From Oryzias latipes (Eukaryota; Chordata; Actinopteri; Beloniformes; Adrianichthyidae), in assembly GCF_002234675.1 (NCBI RefSeq), contig NC_019879.2:26534773-26598772 (forward strand): a stretch of DNA of 64,000 bases. Reading direction: 5' to 3'. A model generated the notes under the pieces. It saw only the letters and a list, made by a program, of their open reading frames with translations. It did no database searches and had not been told where the DNA came from. Shown piece after piece: positions 1 to 14,354 of this stretch. Position numbers and translations under genes: made by a program. The first letter of the stretch is position 1, and each line of letters opens with the position of its first letter.

Positions 1-94
1 CTTGCTATTTTGTGTGGGCCACCAGCCAAAATTTTTGCCCAAAGACAGCCCATATCTAGCTATGAGGGTAATTTCAACAAAGTGCTTGACTGTG

Positions 95-250
95 GCAGAG
101 CTTCCATACAAGGCACTAACCAGACCACAAGGAGCAATGCGGGGTTCAGCGTCTTGCCCAAAGACGCCCCAAGACAGGCAAGCAAAGTGGGAACCAAACC
201 TGTCATCTTCAAATCAACAGACAACTGCTTGACCTCTGCTCTCAGTTGTC
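95..250 (-). repeat. tRNA-derived SINE fragment (type B)
   Basis: The stretch reads in minus orientation as the body of a common fish SINE. The landmark is the phrase around 'gttcagcgtcttgcccaa' (minus: 'ttgggcaagacgctgaac'), which recurs at 4630-4745, 13425-13650 and 47284-48243. It is diverged and truncated. The open frames over it are by-products of the repeat. Confidence 0.5.
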
Positions 251-3200
251 CAAAACCTACATTACGTGTTATGCTATGTGTATTCGACAAATCAGACGTG
301 GATGGCTGGTACTACGACCACACACACACTGGTCTCTAAGGACATTATCTTACACCACAGCTAATCTACATAAGGTGAATGCCTCACTTTGACTTTAAGA
401 GCAAGCACAGTTACTTTCTCCTCTGGGAATTTGGTTTCGCCTCCCACATTCGGAACAAAAATAAACACAGCCTATGGTGACAGCAGCTCTTTAATTGTAA
501 TGTTGTGCATTGTAAAGCAGCCACTGTCTGTAAGTCCTTCTGTATGTGAGAATCAGAACCTGAGTTGACCTTTTCTTTGCTGCATGCTGTTGCAGAGAGT
601 CGCATTATACCCGCCCGTCCTGACAGCCGTTTTGCCGTCCTGCAGACAATTCTTATTGAAAGCAGCTCCTGATTCAGGGTTATTTGTTTTTCCACAGGCT
701 CTGCATTCTTTCTCACTGCTGCAGCAGTTTCCACACAAGCAGCCAACACATCCGCAGATGTCAATTGAGATAAATTAAAGATAACGATGGCCGAGCAATT
801 TACAGTTAAGGACTCATTAATGAAAAGCTCAAGTTTCTGCTATCGCGCTTTACTTTCAGACAAGCTTTGCTCATCGTGTGGCCTCTTCATTTATGAAAGT
901 CACACAAAACATTTCTTCTGCTCCCGGGGGAGCCTGCTTTAAGTTAAATAAACCTTTCAAAACAGCACAATTACACCATTTACGAGGAAGAAAATGGTCA
1001 TTCGATTTTCAGGCAGTAGATTAGCTCTAGCCTCTAAAATAAAAGAGTAGAAACTTTGTTACTGATATACTAGTCATTTTTTTAAGTGCCAAAATAAAAT
1101 TATTTATGGTAAATGAGCACAACATTATCCAGGAAAACACATCATTGCAGAACAAACAAGAGCCTTTGACTGAAGTTAATGATAAATGACAGAAGAAGAC
1201 AGAAGGTGAAAATCTCCTTCAATTATTCATGACTTACTTCCACCTCAATGTGCAAAATGATAGCTTTTATTCCCGCTCCAGGAGACCTGTTTACAGTAAT
1301 TACCGCCTTAATATCTCTTATTCTTTCTTGCAGAATCAGATTTCTTAACGCGGTGGAAGACTAAAATGATTGCGGCAACTCTTCAAGCTGTCAAAGGTCA
1401 AAGTGACGAGCCAGATTAAGCTCTGAAAGCCCAAGGTGACTACAGGAAGCTTCAGTACACTTCAGAGTCCTGCTGCAGATGGCCTGACAGTTGATGCTGT
1501 TTACCACCCAAAAAAAAAGTGACGTCATGGGTTTGGATGGAGATCAGTGAGGCTGACTCATTCTCACCTACTCCAAATTGTGCTTCAAAGCATCTTTGAA
1601 ATTGACGAAACACATTCAGCAAAGCTGCTTGGGACACCAGAGCAGATGGAAAAAACCAGAGTTGAGAAATGAACAAGACGGCAGACATGGTCAGCAAGTC
1701 ATTTCTGGCTACTAAAATGGTAGTTTAAGAGGATCAAATTAGACATAAATAACCAATTTCAAATTCAGAGATGGAAACAAATACATTTACTATTAAATAT
1801 AAATATGAACAGCAAAATGAGTTCTACTTTTAGAGCCTTTTTTTTTAAACTAATTTTGCTGTCTTATACTTCTGACACCATCTCTCTTCACGCCGTGTTT
1901 TTCCCTAAAGCATCGGTTCTTCTTGCTTGTTCAGGAAATCCTGTCACTTTTTTTGACATTTCTGACAGCCCGGCGCGTCTTACAAGAACACAAGACAGAA
2001 ACGCGTTTAGGATGAAACCTGACGGGAAACTAAAGTAGACCACAGATGGAAAATATGACAAAAACAAAAATCACCAAAAAAATATATTCTTATGCCAACA
2101 ATAAACCATACAACCTGTAAAGCTAGTCGATAGAATAGTAAGTGGTCCTTCTTTTATTAATGACATTGTATGACATAAATAAGCTGCCTAAGTCGAGAAC
2201 TCCTTGAACTTACCTCCTGCAGGTTTCATTATTCCCTCCTTCAACTCTTTGTCATACAGCGCTTTCTTTATCTTAAAACACTCAACGTGGACTTCCAGAG
2301 AGAAAAGGAGGAAACTCTGTCACCGTGGGATCATCAGAAATGATGGAGAGTTGCTTGACATGAGCGACTTTGACACAGATTACACATTACGCACACACAG
2401 TGATGCACAGAGATGTGGCGAGGCTGATCAACCCTTCAGCTTGTCTACATTCTATACATCATGAGTCAGACAGAGCCCCTCATTAAAAGGAACTAAACAC
2501 AACTGCTGCATTAAAAGAGGTCACTTCCACTTGACTGAGCACATCACTTGCATTGTGACCCCGCTCTGGCTGCAAAGACAAAACTGTGCGCACATGTACA
2601 TACATGCATACTGTCTGCCAATAGCATTAACAGGGTCTGTGTGTTCTGCTTTGAGGCAAGTGGACATCAGAAGCGGCGTGCGATGGTCTTCATTTTGCCG
2701 CTGCGTTTATTGTCTGCAGCAGGGCCTCCTTTAGCCGGTGTGTGGCACCAGAACTAGAATTTGTGGCCCGCCTTTTGGCTTCAGTTTCTGATGTTGCTCT
2801 TTCAGAGACTCTTCCTGCCTTTGGTTTTGTGCCGACGGGACATAAAAAAGTGGTTCAACCACATCACGGCATGGCCGGTCTGTTTCAAAGTTTAATTTAA
2901 ACAGAGGAACACAAGGAAAACGTCCATACAGAAAGCTGACTCGACTTAAATTCAGCGGGTGCAAATCGGCATGGTGTGCGCTTGGGAAAATGTGGCAGAT
3001 GGGTTCAGTTGGCCAACATCTTGTATAGCCTGCAGGGTTAAAGCATGAACTCTTAATTTTCCACCACTTATAAACCCAAACAAACAAGCTCCTCCCTTTA
3101 AATTGAATTTAAAAGAAAAACCTGACCAGTCTCCATGTACTATCAAGTGATCCATCCATAATTTGTTCGTTCCAACTGAAAACTTGATGTTTTTGCTGGG

Positions 3201-4556
3201 AAAAAAAATAGTTAAAGTTGCAGAAGTGTTGGTATTTCCTTTTATTTCAAAACTTTCAATCAGAATACTTTCGCTGGATTTCACGACCTTGTGCGTCACC
3301 ATGGCAATCCACTGAACCTTGTTAATAACAATGCCTGACAGCAGTGGACGAGTGTGACAACACACTCCTGTCTGCTGATTACTCCTGAACAGGTGAGGTA
3401 ACCAAAGAGATTCACGGAACAACAACAACAACAACAAAACAATTTCACAAAGAAATGATTATTTGCACATTTCAAATCCTCAACACAGGTTTGAGCTAGA
3501 AACTCAATTTCACCAACCCTCAGTAGATACATTCTTCTATCCATATGTGATCAAATGAAACAAGAGTTGTTCTAAACTCTCACTGCACCAAATCCCAAAG
3601 AAAACCAAGTTATATTTTTAGTATCAGTAGGTTTTCTAAAAGCTAAGTGCTTCACCTGGGACTAAACTGTTTACTTGAAGCTCTTGGTTGTTTGCACACA
3701 CGTCAGTGAGCAGAGCTTTGTTCTCCTAACATCCAGCAATTCACATTCTTACCTTTGGGAGAAAAAATGAGTCAAAGACCTCCTTTTATGATTAAAGGTT
3801 TGTCAGATGAAGAACTGCGCATGACCTGGGTGTGTGAAGCCAAGCGACTCATTGTTCCAATTACCAAGCATGTGTTCAAAGAGGAACTAATGTGCTACAG
3901 GACGGACGATGCCACCGTACGCATGGAAACCCCAAAGAGGGAGGAAGCAGGAAGTCGTGTTGCTGTTGTGCCACATGTCTGCAACAATGACCGTTTTCAG
4001 ACAGCTTCATTTTCCAGACCAAGCCCCACCCTGAGCTGTCTTTACAACAGCTCCATCCACCACAGAGTTGGGATCTACTGCACCACCAGCAATGAACTTT
4101 ACAGTTAATTCAAAAGAATTGCAATCCACAGTTTGACTGTTGATACAAATCGTGACAAAAGACCGGTTCTGCCCAGCTTGAGATGTTGTCCGTGTGAGAA
4201 CGTAAGGTTGAAACATGTGGGTTTGCCTGTCACCACTCTGGCTGAAGTAAAACTCTCAGACAGGATCATCTGGTCCAATTTTAGACCAAATTCAAGATAA
4301 TCTTCATAAGAGATTATGTTAGTTGTGTCAAAAGAGAGCATTAAATCCCATTTGATTTAATAAATAAGAAGTATAATAAAACAACATCTTGAACTGAACT
4401 TCTGTGTCAAAAGGAAAGTTCAGGCATTGAGCTTTGTTGTGTGGCCTCCAATTACAACTTAACACAAACTAATGTTACAAGATACATTAACTATTTGCCC
4501 AATAAATGTTAAATGGCATGATTTAAGGCCCAGCGTGCTTTACAGTCAGTCCCATT

Positions 4557-4587
<31 letters not shown>

Positions 4588-4629
4588 GGCTGTTGCAGCT
4601 GCTCGGGTGACGAACACTGACACCAACCT
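251..4629. other. AT-rich non-coding DNA, no gene recognised
   Basis: No frame here has a recognisable domain. The longest ones (118-161 codons around 2731-3437 minus, 117 codons at 3755-4108 plus) have no family resemblance that I can see and lie in AT-rich sequence with poor codon structure. There is a short (ACA)n run near 3420-3437 and a (CA)n microsatellite at 4557-4582. It may be intergenic or intronic. Confidence 0.6.
4557..4582. repeat. (CA)n microsatellite
   Basis: Thirteen uninterrupted CA units, directly before a SINE fragment. Confidence 0.95.
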
Positions 4630-4745
4630 CGTCCACCAAAACCAATGCGGGGTTCAGTGTCATGCCCAAGGACACTTTGACATATGGGCGGGTAAGGTAT
4701 AAACTGAACCTTTGATCCTCCAATCAGAGTTTAACCGCTCTACGT
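4630..4745 (-). repeat. tRNA-derived SINE fragment (type B)
   Basis: Same family as the fragment at 95-250. The phrase 'ggttcagtgtcatgcccaag' is shared, followed by a diverged tRNA-like head read on the minus strand ending in 'accgctctac'. Truncated. Confidence 0.55.
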
Positions 4746-4914
4746 TCAGTCTCTGTCTCCTAGGATGTGGAGAGAATCAATCATCGTCTTATTTGGTTTC
4801 AGATTGGTGTAAATCTCTTTTTTAATCAAACGTGCTTTGAATCGCCTACAGACTTTGGAAAAACTCAGCTCCAATAACTACTAAAGAATCACAGTACAGC
4901 TCACAAATTACCAG

Positions 4915-5450
4915 TTTTACGGTTCCCTTACTGGCTGGCTGGCTATCAATGTCAACTCTAAAGTTTTAGGCCCTCACTGTCAAGATGTCTAATGCATTAC
5001 TGACCTCCTATTGGTCAATCGCCTACTGTCCATCCCTTATGACACACTCATACCAGCTTCACCAACGCTTGTACAAGCGAACACTTTTAATGAAAAGTCT
5101 ACTGAAATGCAAGTGTATGTGTGCGTTTTTGTGCTCCAACATTCAAAATGATTTTATGCCCATTTTTGGGCTCTATGTACAAAAAAAAAAGGTAAACCAG
5201 CTGAACTTTGACCAATCAGGGACTCAGATTTGGTAGTGATGTATGGGCAGTGTCATTTTAAATTCAAGAAGTGCCAATCATTTAAAATTGATCATGAAGG
5301 AACAATTAATAATTGTGTTTTGTGCACAGCCAAAATTATATGATACCAAGTCTTTTATATATCGGAATAGAACTGTGAAAGAAAAACGCAAGGTGTTCCC
5401 TTACTGTCCGTCCCTTATTGTCCCATTGAACCGGTCAAAATAAAATTGTG
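4915..5450. repeat. Interspersed repeat, copy 1 of a dispersed pair
   Basis: The core 'gaccaatcagggactc' followed by 'gtgatgtatggg' and 'gatcatgaaggaacaattaa' matches the segment at 29600-29740 in the same order and spacing. The phrase 'gttcccttactg' occurs near both ends of this copy (4921 and 5394). The class is not recognised. The reading frames over it are not conserved between the copies. Confidence 0.5.
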
Positions 5451-8400
5451 AGGTAGTGGAAAACATTTTTTCAAAATTCAAAGTCTTAAAACAGTTGTTG
5501 ACAAATTAGTTAATATTTAATCTAATGGTGTCCTAATTTCGGTGAAGCAGTTTTGTAAATGATCCATCAACTGGCCTCAATATTTATTTACTTTTTTAAA
5601 GAGTGGCGACACAAGTCAGCAAAGAAGCGTGTATACAAGCATGCCAAAATATATAAACTATGGTAAATTTGACTAATTTACCTGAAGAAGGCTTTCAGTC
5701 AGGGTGGCTTTTGTGTGTGTTCGTGTCCTCTTTCAGCCCCGGCCCAGATAATTCTCTTAAAGCGAGTGTAATGCAGCAGGTTTCCTGAGCCATCAGCTTT
5801 CTCCTCTCCCTCATTTCTTCTTTCATTCATTCTCATTCATTTGATGCGCTTCCTCCTAATCTTCACAGAGCTGTCGACCTCACAGAGACTCAAGCAGCCA
5901 GCCATGGTTTGGCATTCACACAGCCTGTTCACCGAGCTTGAGTGGGTTTTTTTTTTGGGTCTGATGCTCTGGAATTTGCACCTATCCATGTTTTAGCCGT
6001 GAAATTTGGTGCAAAACATCAGAATTTCCACCTGCTGAAGAGGACACAAACATCAAATGCAACAAAGTGCTGAAGCGCAAGTCTGCAAGAGAAGGAAGGA
6101 ACACGGCGAAGGCAGTGATGTGAACTCAGTGATTCATCGATAAAATGTTGATGAGTCAGTAGCTTAAAGGGCAGTGCCACTTATATTTAAAGCAAAATGT
6201 CTCCAACCCTCCGGGACCTGCCAGGCTTATCTGAAGTAGTTTAACAAGTTCTTGTTTAAATGCTTCTGCTTCACATTCAAAAGGTAAAAATAATTCAGAG
6301 CCATGGTGCTGAGGGTGAGGAGGTATTTCCCTGTGTGCCGTGGAAATGTAACACGTCTAAAAAACTAATATGACCTTTCAGATCGTTCATTCGACTGAGA
6401 AATCTTCGTCCTCACTCTTCTTTCTTTCCAGTTAGTTTATTTAAATGTTTGCATTCGTTTTAGACCATGAGGAGCCTGCTTGTTGCAGCTGATGCGCCAC
6501 ATGTGCACCTTTATTCCTCTGTGATCTCAAAGCATAGTGTCAAGATGTTCAGGAAGCAGACGTTTTTTTCCGGCTCTCCAACTGAAGCTTAGAACCTCTG
6601 ATTGTTTCATTTTTGCATCCATGACTGCACATCCCCTCACCTTGGTCTTTCTGCTCTGATTTCAGTAAACTCCTGAAACGAGGAGCTCTTCAGATCTACA
6701 GAAATCTTTGATCGCGATCAGATCTTTGTTTTCATTCTAAGATCCTGGACCTCATTTCTATGAAGGTTTGAGAATTTAAACAATAGAGAAAAGGGTGAAA
6801 ATGTTCATGTCTGTCTGAGAAAAGAGTATTTAGGCAGTGAGGAGTTTTTCTGCCATAAACGTCTGTAATCAGACTCAGTGGATTTCACTGATCAAGGGTT
6901 ATTTTTAGAAACTCCTGCAATAAACGAGGGAACTCTGTACTGGTGAAAAGGTAACGCAGATATATGCGTAGCTGCAGCAGAAGACATAGAAATTGGCTTT
7001 TTCATGATTACTGGATGAGAAACAGGACACAGCACAACTGCGCAGAGCTGCAGCCCTCAAAGTCTTTATTAGGATTATGACGGGAGAGGATCCACTATTT
7101 ATTGTTTTTTTTAATGTGTCAGTATATTTTTCCTGAATTTTTGTCTTTGAAAATCATAGAGTGTTATTTGATCATTATTTTAACTCATAAATAATGTTAT
7201 TTATTTGATTAAAAGGATGATGAATGAATGAAACTTTATTCATTCAGCACTTTACAACTCCTTGAAGGTACCAAAGGGCTTCACAAGAAAAAAGAGATCT
7301 AAAAATTGGAACAAAAGTTTTAAACTAAAAACTCTAGAATATTCTGTTTTAGAATATCCTTTTCAATCCAAATGTTTTCCTCTACATTCCATGTTATATC
7401 ATGTTCACTCCACATATCTGCTGGTGGTCCGGCCTTTCTATCCAATTTTAGAACCCAATGTGGCCCGCGAGTTAAAATAATTACCCACCGCTGTCCTAAA
7501 GGCATCAATCTACAAGTAAAATAGAAAGCCGAGAATTTACAGTAAATTGTTGTACTTAACTCATATGTGGTTGTTATTACCAGAACGCCAATTCAGAAGG
7601 TGTACAGCAAAGACGTCTATAGAGCAAAATGCTGGGAAAGGGAATGCACATGGAGTGAAAATCTCTCTTTCCTATTATGGCCACAGGCTTTTGTAAATCC
7701 CAACATGCAACGATAAAACACATCATTGCTTAAAGTGCTTTAGAGGTCCAGTCAGCCATGTCTGAGATATTACGTGCGACACACGGACAGACAAAGCATA
7801 AACTCTGCTAGGGCTGATTCACGTAGCCGCGAAAACACAAGGATAGAGTCGGATGAGTGGGGGAAAAAAAGCAATGTTTTATTCTTACGTATGCATTGGT
7901 ACGGGTTCAGGAAAGTGTTTATTCTGTAAAAATAGAAAGGAAGAATCGATAGATGTTGCACAAACGAGATGAGGGAAAGAGACAGTGAGTGAGCCTCCAG
8001 AAAAGAATTCATGAATGCGTTTCCGTCGCACTCGGGTGAGTTCTGCAGCTGCAGGCTTGTGACGGGACCAACCATTCAATTGTTGTTCCAATCCACCAAT
8101 CCTCATTGCCTAGAGTCTGAACACGTGTTTCAATTCAATTAATTAATTACGCTCGGAGAGATGTTGTACACCTGCAGCTAGAAGCTGCTCACATTTTTCA
8201 TTTTTAGCTGAACCCACAAGCTGTCTTCTGCTTCCACATTTGATTAATTTTAGCTCTGAATCTTCATAGATGGAGATTTTCTACCTAGGTTTTGCTTCGT
8301 CAAAACAATTTGTGAGCAGACAGGTTAATGATGTTCATAAACCCTTCAGGCTTTATCTGTTCATTTCATTTTTTTTTTTAAAAATGATTAAATATTTGAT

Positions 8401-9451
8401 CTGGATTAAATCAATTATGTAACTTGCCGTTTTTTTGTAAAGAAGATGAGCTGTAGCCGAACCGAGTCCGACCATTGCGGCGTTTCCAATGCATTTATGT
8501 AATTTTGTGGCAGCAAACAGACTCTCTTTTTGGCTCGGTGTTTCTCAGCCTCTCACCCTGCTCTCACTTTTCCAAACACGGACACAGCTGCACTGTGGCT
8601 TATTCGCCCATCGCTGCACGCAAACGCCCTCGTCAGAATTTTTGTTTTGCTCTCTCATCAGGTGATGTACACATGCAACAAAAACAGGAGACCATTGATC
8701 AATCACCCATTAGAAAAGCAACAAGATGTTACAAGTTAGGCATGGTTATTCTTTGCATTTATTTCCCTTTGTGCTGAAATCTGGGAAACTCATCTTTCTG
8801 CTGTGCAAACTGTATTTCATAACTCAGTCAACTAACCTCTACACAGCTTCACGCTTTGTTGACATGTATTAATATTTGTGGTAGCAGGGACTTAAACAGT
8901 TCAATACATTTATAATTTTTCAAAAAATTGAAGAATTGCAGGGAAGGATCTTTGGTTTTTAACTAGCATCTATAGAGCTCATAGACTCTTGATAAACTAA
9001 AACTTCTGTCTCTTCTCATAGAAGAACACCGGAGCGCAGGAGTTTCCTGGTAAAATGTGATTAGGGCCGTGCCATAATAGTTTTTTTCTCTATATTATAT
9101 AAAGTGTAATCATATTATGGTGAATAAATAGCAATGCAGTTTTGCTCAGTGATGCATATCACGAAGTAAAGTGGTTTGGTTACAAGACCTCCGGCAAAGT
9201 AAAATATTGTATAAAATATGCAGGAAAACAGCAAAGATTAAAAAAAAAGTTGGAAAACAAAGATTGAAGCTACAAGAAGAGGAGGAATGATCTGCAGGTT
9301 ATGTGAAGACAACTGTGAACAAAGAACTTAGAGTTTCACAAGCTGAACTCCACATCTCGGAGTCAACAGTAAACTCATGATTATTATGAATATAGTTTGG
9401 TGAGGGCCATTAAGCAAAAAAAAAAACTGGAAATTTGACTGACTCAAGGAC
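5451..9451. other. Non-coding DNA with scattered repeat pieces
   Basis: No gene recognised. 6690-6945 resembles the repeat family whose ends read CAGTGGTccCTCGTTTATCG (see 16078-16415): it ends with 'aataaacgagggaactctgta'. 7215-7300 ('gaaactttattcattcagca ... gggcttcacaag') resembles the 3' tail of a fish LINE or SINE read on the minus strand. Nothing else is supported. Confidence 0.5.
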
Positions 9452-9755
9452 CAGGCTGCACTGTGGTGTAGTGGTTGGTACTCTGGATTCACAGAGAGAA
9501 GAACCAAATCTCGGCAATTTCTGTGTTAAGTTTGGATGTTCATGTGTGGGTTTCCTCTGGGAACTTCAGCTTCCTCTAACAGTCCGAAAACATGATTCAT
9601 AGGTTGATTAGTAACTGCAAATCATCCCAAGGCTCCAACAGACGGGTGACTTGTCCTGGCCTTCATTCAACAGTAGCTGGGGCAGACTCCAGCAACCCAA
9701 TGACCCCAAAAAGGATTCAGCGAGTTCAAAGGATGAATGAATGTATGGATGGATT
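9452..9755 (+). mobile_element. tRNA-derived SINE (type A)
   Basis: It begins with 'ctgcactgtggtgtagtggt', which fits a pol III A-box, then a diverged B-box region, then the body with 'gtgtgggtttcctctgg', and a tail ending in GGATG/GAATG units. The same family is seen on the minus strand at 24300-24650. The head is mutated, so it is probably inactive. Confidence 0.65.
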
Positions 9756-9797
9756 CAAGGAAGAGAACACGGTGATGAATCCTTACTTGGAGTGTTG

Positions 9798-10008
9798 TAA
9801 CTCTTGTGCTATCTTAGATGACCCCACCCTTACATTGACGTGTTCTCCCTACCATGACAAAGGTGGATAAAGGTGGAAAGATTTCATGTAATCCATGGAC
9901 ACCACTGAAGATCCCAAATCATTGAAGAAAAAAGGTTCAGAGCACTGTCTAGTGGGTCTAGATGACCCAACTCCCAACGTTAAAGTGCCTAGGATAGCAC
10001 AAGGGTTA
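9798..10008. mobile_element. Small MITE with TAACyCTTGTGCTATC ends
   Basis: The left end 'taactcttgtgctatcttag' and the reverse complement of the right end ('taacccttgtgctatcctag') agree at 18 of 20 positions, giving clear terminal inverted repeats over 211 bp. Element ends of this kind with TTAA-like flanks suggest a piggyBac-type MITE (the right flank is TTAA, the left is degenerate). No coding capacity. Confidence 0.65.
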
Positions 10009-13000
10009 AAGTGGTACTGATGAGCTACTATCAGTAAATAGTTTTAGGAAATTTGTGGTAAAACTGAACCCTATATTAGTTTAAAAGATGACAGGGATTT
10101 ACACAACGACCTTAAGGCACATGTCTTTTTAGAGGATAACATTGAAGTTATAGCTAGTGCATTAAATACATTTTTTAACCAATGTATGCACAAACACTGA
10201 ACGCTGATAAAACAAAAGGTCGTGTCATGGAAAAACTCTACTATTTCACTTTTAGATATGTTCCAAAGAAAACATTTAGAAAGAAGGCTGCATGACCCTG
10301 ACATTTCGAGGTCACAGTGACCAACCTTAGTAGAGTCTGATCAGTTAGATTAAGAGATGGTGGGAAAAATGAAACTCCTCAGTATTGAAGAATGATACAT
10401 TGAGTTGGAACTGAACCCCACCACAATCCTTGTTTTTCTCACCCATTAGCTTGAACAGCTAATCTGTCTTTAAGTTTTATACCAAAACCCTTTTATGGTA
10501 CAACCAGGACTCTATCTAACCCTCTGGTTAAACACTCAATGGCCACTGAACCACAGGCCACACAGGAGAAAACTAACCAATTACAAATTTCATTAAGTGT
10601 CCTTGAGTGAAGCACTTGCTTGATTGAGCAGGATGGCCTTTTTATTGCATTTTTAAAGACTTGGGAACAAAAGAAAGCAAATAAAGGCCAACAGGCCAAA
10701 TACAGACCCTAATATTATTAAGATGCATGTACATTAGAAAAACATGCTCTAATTTTCCCTGTAATAAAGCTGAGGTCAAACTTTAATGAAACTCAGTTTC
10801 TAAAAACTATTTCAAGGTCAAAAAGAAGCTAATGACCAAAAGGCACCAAAACTCTGACTCATCTACGGTAATGAATGTAATCGATCACGACGACAAAGAA
10901 TGTTGCCACAGGAACGCATTTGTCTTTGAGTTAACTGACCACTCAAAAAGGTGCGCTTCTGACTGTGATGGTGAGGGCATGTTGGAGAAGGGCGCATTTG
11001 CGTGGGGGGGTTGGGGGGCTGCAAAGGAACCAGTTTATTGGCTGACTAGCCGCAATACCATTTATCTCTCCAACACAGCGATCGAACATCCGCCTCATAA
11101 ATCATAAGAGCTGTCAGCATTGTCGGAGCTCCTCTGAGCAGACTGCAAACAAATGGAGGGAAAATGAATATGAGAGTCACCCATTGTGTTCCAGTTGAAG
11201 CTCTTACCAAAGAGATGAATATTTCATTGTCTCTTGTCGTTGTGCTGCAGCATCACTTCCACTTGAGCAAGAGGTCAGGAAAGACCCGCCAAATGAATGT
11301 TGGGGTATGTTCCTTATAAACAGGCCAGAGTGGTAGCAGCTATTGGTAGCAGATCCCCCTAATTACCTTAATTTGAAAAATTATTCATCCCTGCGCACAT
11401 CAACTCCTAAGCCGTGAGGATCTGCGTCTTTAGCTTCAGTAATTCTTAAAAACAGAGCCGGATATTTTGTTCAAAACAAAATAGGCTTTTTGGTTTTAGC
11501 TAAAAACTGTATAGCATAATTAGGAGACCACTGCGAATAATTTTATATACCGTAAAATAAAAGAATAAAGTTGAATTGGGACTATAAAAAGGAAAAAATA
11601 GAAAAAAATAACTAAACAAAATAATTGAGTCCACTTTTTGATCATCACTGAATCAATAATAAAATAATCAAACTCTATCCTTAAAGTTTCCAAACTATCC
11701 GCTTTGTATATTCCAACAATTACAAATCCCTTTCCTGTAACTGAAAACTGCAGCATTGAAAGTTCAAATGCCTAAACTAATGAAGAAAAGAAATGTTTTA
11801 CAAGATATTGTTCCCAAAAGATATTTAGTCTGAATAAATGTACAAGATTAACCATGAAATATCAAGCCCTGTTGAGTTTCCAGCCCTTGTTATTAACATT
11901 TACCGACTCTGCTGTCTGTGTTAGAGTTTGACACACTGTCAAAGTTAGTTCATCGTTCTTAATCTGCCTAAGGCTGCTTTAATACATGAAAAAAACATAA
12001 TCAGGATTAATCTGGTCAATCCAGAAAGTGCAGTGGTGAGGCATTATGCCAATTAACTTGAGAGAAATGCGGTTAGTGAACTATGTTGTCTTTAAAAAGC
12101 TGGATGTCATTGCACGTTTAATGTAATTCAACAGAAATAACATTTGGAATTTGTAAAAGATTATCTTCAACAGACCAAGAGTAAGGCAAAAAACAATTGG
12201 ATGAAAGTGATGTAGTTTCCAAACACCTTTTGCAGAAACTGTAGATTTACATCTTTCATCTAATTCAACCAATAACATACTATTTGATCCAAATTCTTTA
12301 ATGAATTTTAAAAAACATAATTTAAACTTAAGAGGAAATAGAAGCATGCAATGTTGTGGATTATGAATTTGGGATTGTGAGTTATTGCTGTTCACAAAAT
12401 AGAAAATCTGAAAGTTTTTTTTTAATTATAAATGAAAGAGTCTGGTTTTCAGCTATCTATTCACATTTAACTTTTGCTGTTTTTATTTTTATATTTTTTT
12501 GTAAAATTAGGCAAGACCCTTCACCCTATTGCCAAACTTTGTAGTCACAAGGGAATCCAAATCTGGTCTTCTTGTGCTGGTCCCAGGCCTGGGTAAAATA
12601 CAGCGTTGTGTCAGGAAGGGCGTAAAAACCCTGTGTGACTCAGTGGAAGCTGATTTGCTGTGTGGACCTCTGACAGGATATACCAAAATGTTAACAACAT
12701 AAAAGAAATGTGCAGTACACTCTCCCATTGTTGTGGTTTTCTGGAACAGTATGTCCTGTAGAGGATAAAAAAATTATCCCTACACATCACAATCTACACT
12801 TCAGAAGATCCTAAAGTCATAACTTCAAATTAGTAAAGCAAACCTCAGCCTGATGTAGTTTTTTTATTTCAATGTATTTTTCAAATTTTTGCATATTTTA
12901 GATATTTGCTCAACTGTTTATTAATTTTGATCATCTGGAAGTTTTCGTTTTTTTCAGCACACAAGCTGTTTTTCTGCATCCCACAAACACGACAAATACT

Positions 13001-13424
13001 TTTCCTATGAAATCATGTATATCAGAATAAAAATATACCAACAAGAGTTATTGGAAAATTGTCACTCCAACGTTTTTTTTTATTAATTTATGGCATAAAG
13101 TTGAATTAATTTCTTTGAAAACATGAACAACACGCCTTCAATTGCAGAAGGCAGACAGAGCATGCAGTCTGGTCCACTTGTTCAGCGTTTTAACGGCCTT
13201 CAGTGCATCATCTGTGGTTACATAAAGCTGCTGAGCATCCGGATCTGTGAGCTAAGAAACATTTTGAACCATTTTCCTCAGTTTAAGCAGCAGTAGAATT
13301 TGTCCTGAAAAAATAAAAATAAAAGTACTACTTTGATTTATTGTGTTTGGGGCATCGTCATGCAGTGCCATGCAAATTTTTTACCACAAAAAAATATTTC
13401 CAATTCCTATTTGTGATATAAAGT
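10009..13424. other. AT-rich non-coding DNA
   Basis: No gene recognised. 11440-11560 carries a degenerate piece of the AAAGtCCCACTC MITE family ('gctaaaaactgtatagcata ... gaccactgcgaa'). 12560-12700 is a diverged plus-orientation SINE fragment ('gctggtcccaggcctgggta ... gtcaggaagggcgt') of the type seen intact at 24027-24247. Confidence 0.5.
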
Positions 13425-13650
13425 GGTGCAGTGTAGAGGTAAAGCAGTCAACCACTGATTGGAGGACCACAGGTTTGGTTCTCACATTGCCCGTCTATGT
13501 GTCAAAGTGTCCTTGGGGGAGACATTGAACCCTGGTGGTTGAGGTTGGCGCCTTTGTAAGGCAGTGGAGCCACCATCAACATGTGAATGGGTGAATGGGC
13601 CTTTGGGCCTTCAAGCAAGGTTAAAAAGCTCTATATAAAACCATTTAAGA
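13425..13650 (+). mobile_element. tRNA-derived SINE (type B)
   Basis: It starts with a tRNA-like head ('ggtgcagtgtagaggtaaag'), followed by the family landmark 'gtgtccttgggggagac', a run of 'gtgaatgggtgaatgggcc' and a 3' end 'gctctatataaa'. All of these recur in the copy at 47284-48243. The head is diverged. Confidence 0.6.
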
Positions 13651-14354
13651 TTTTAAAAAAACTCAAGCATCTCCCTTTTATAGGCTAAATTTCCCAGTTA
13701 GAACCGTTGTACCACTGACTTATCTAGAGTGGAGAACCATGGAATGGTTTTATGCACTTCATACAGTTTTTAGAATGATTGTGATATGGCACAGCTCAAT
13801 ATAGTGTGTCCTTATCTATAATCAAAACAAAGTTCTATGTAACCAGGTTTCTCCATCTCTTTATTTGATTCAAGCAGAGCAATGAAGACAAGGTCAAATG
13901 ACAGGAAATGTCTGAGGTTCATTTGAACTGATCTCTATATGCTAGCGTTTGTATTAAAGCAAGGCCTCAAATGATGCACATGCTTCTTTGTGACTGTGCA
14001 GAACAGTGAGGCAGCGCCAAATGTCACGAACAGTAAGGAATTTTCCAGGGAGGGCCATTTTAATGTGTGAGGGAAGCATGTGTTTGGGCTTGCCTAGCTA
14101 CACCAGTTTCCACTGCAGATGAAACAAAACATGTGCAAACATTAAAAACAAAGGGTTTTCTTTTTTTCAAGATCCACGTTGATTCAAAAACATACTAATA
14201 AATCATGTATTCAACAGAAGGAAAATGTGGGGATACAACCTCAAACAACAGACTTTTAAAGCACTGCAGGTGCCGGCATTTCTACGGGCAACAACAAATA
14301 ACTTCAAGTTTAAAAGAGTTTATAAACTTAGTTACTACATTTAAAAAGGCTTTA

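Noticed and set aside
3755..4108. 117-codon plus frame.
   Set aside because: No family resemblance, no matching exon, and random-looking codon use.
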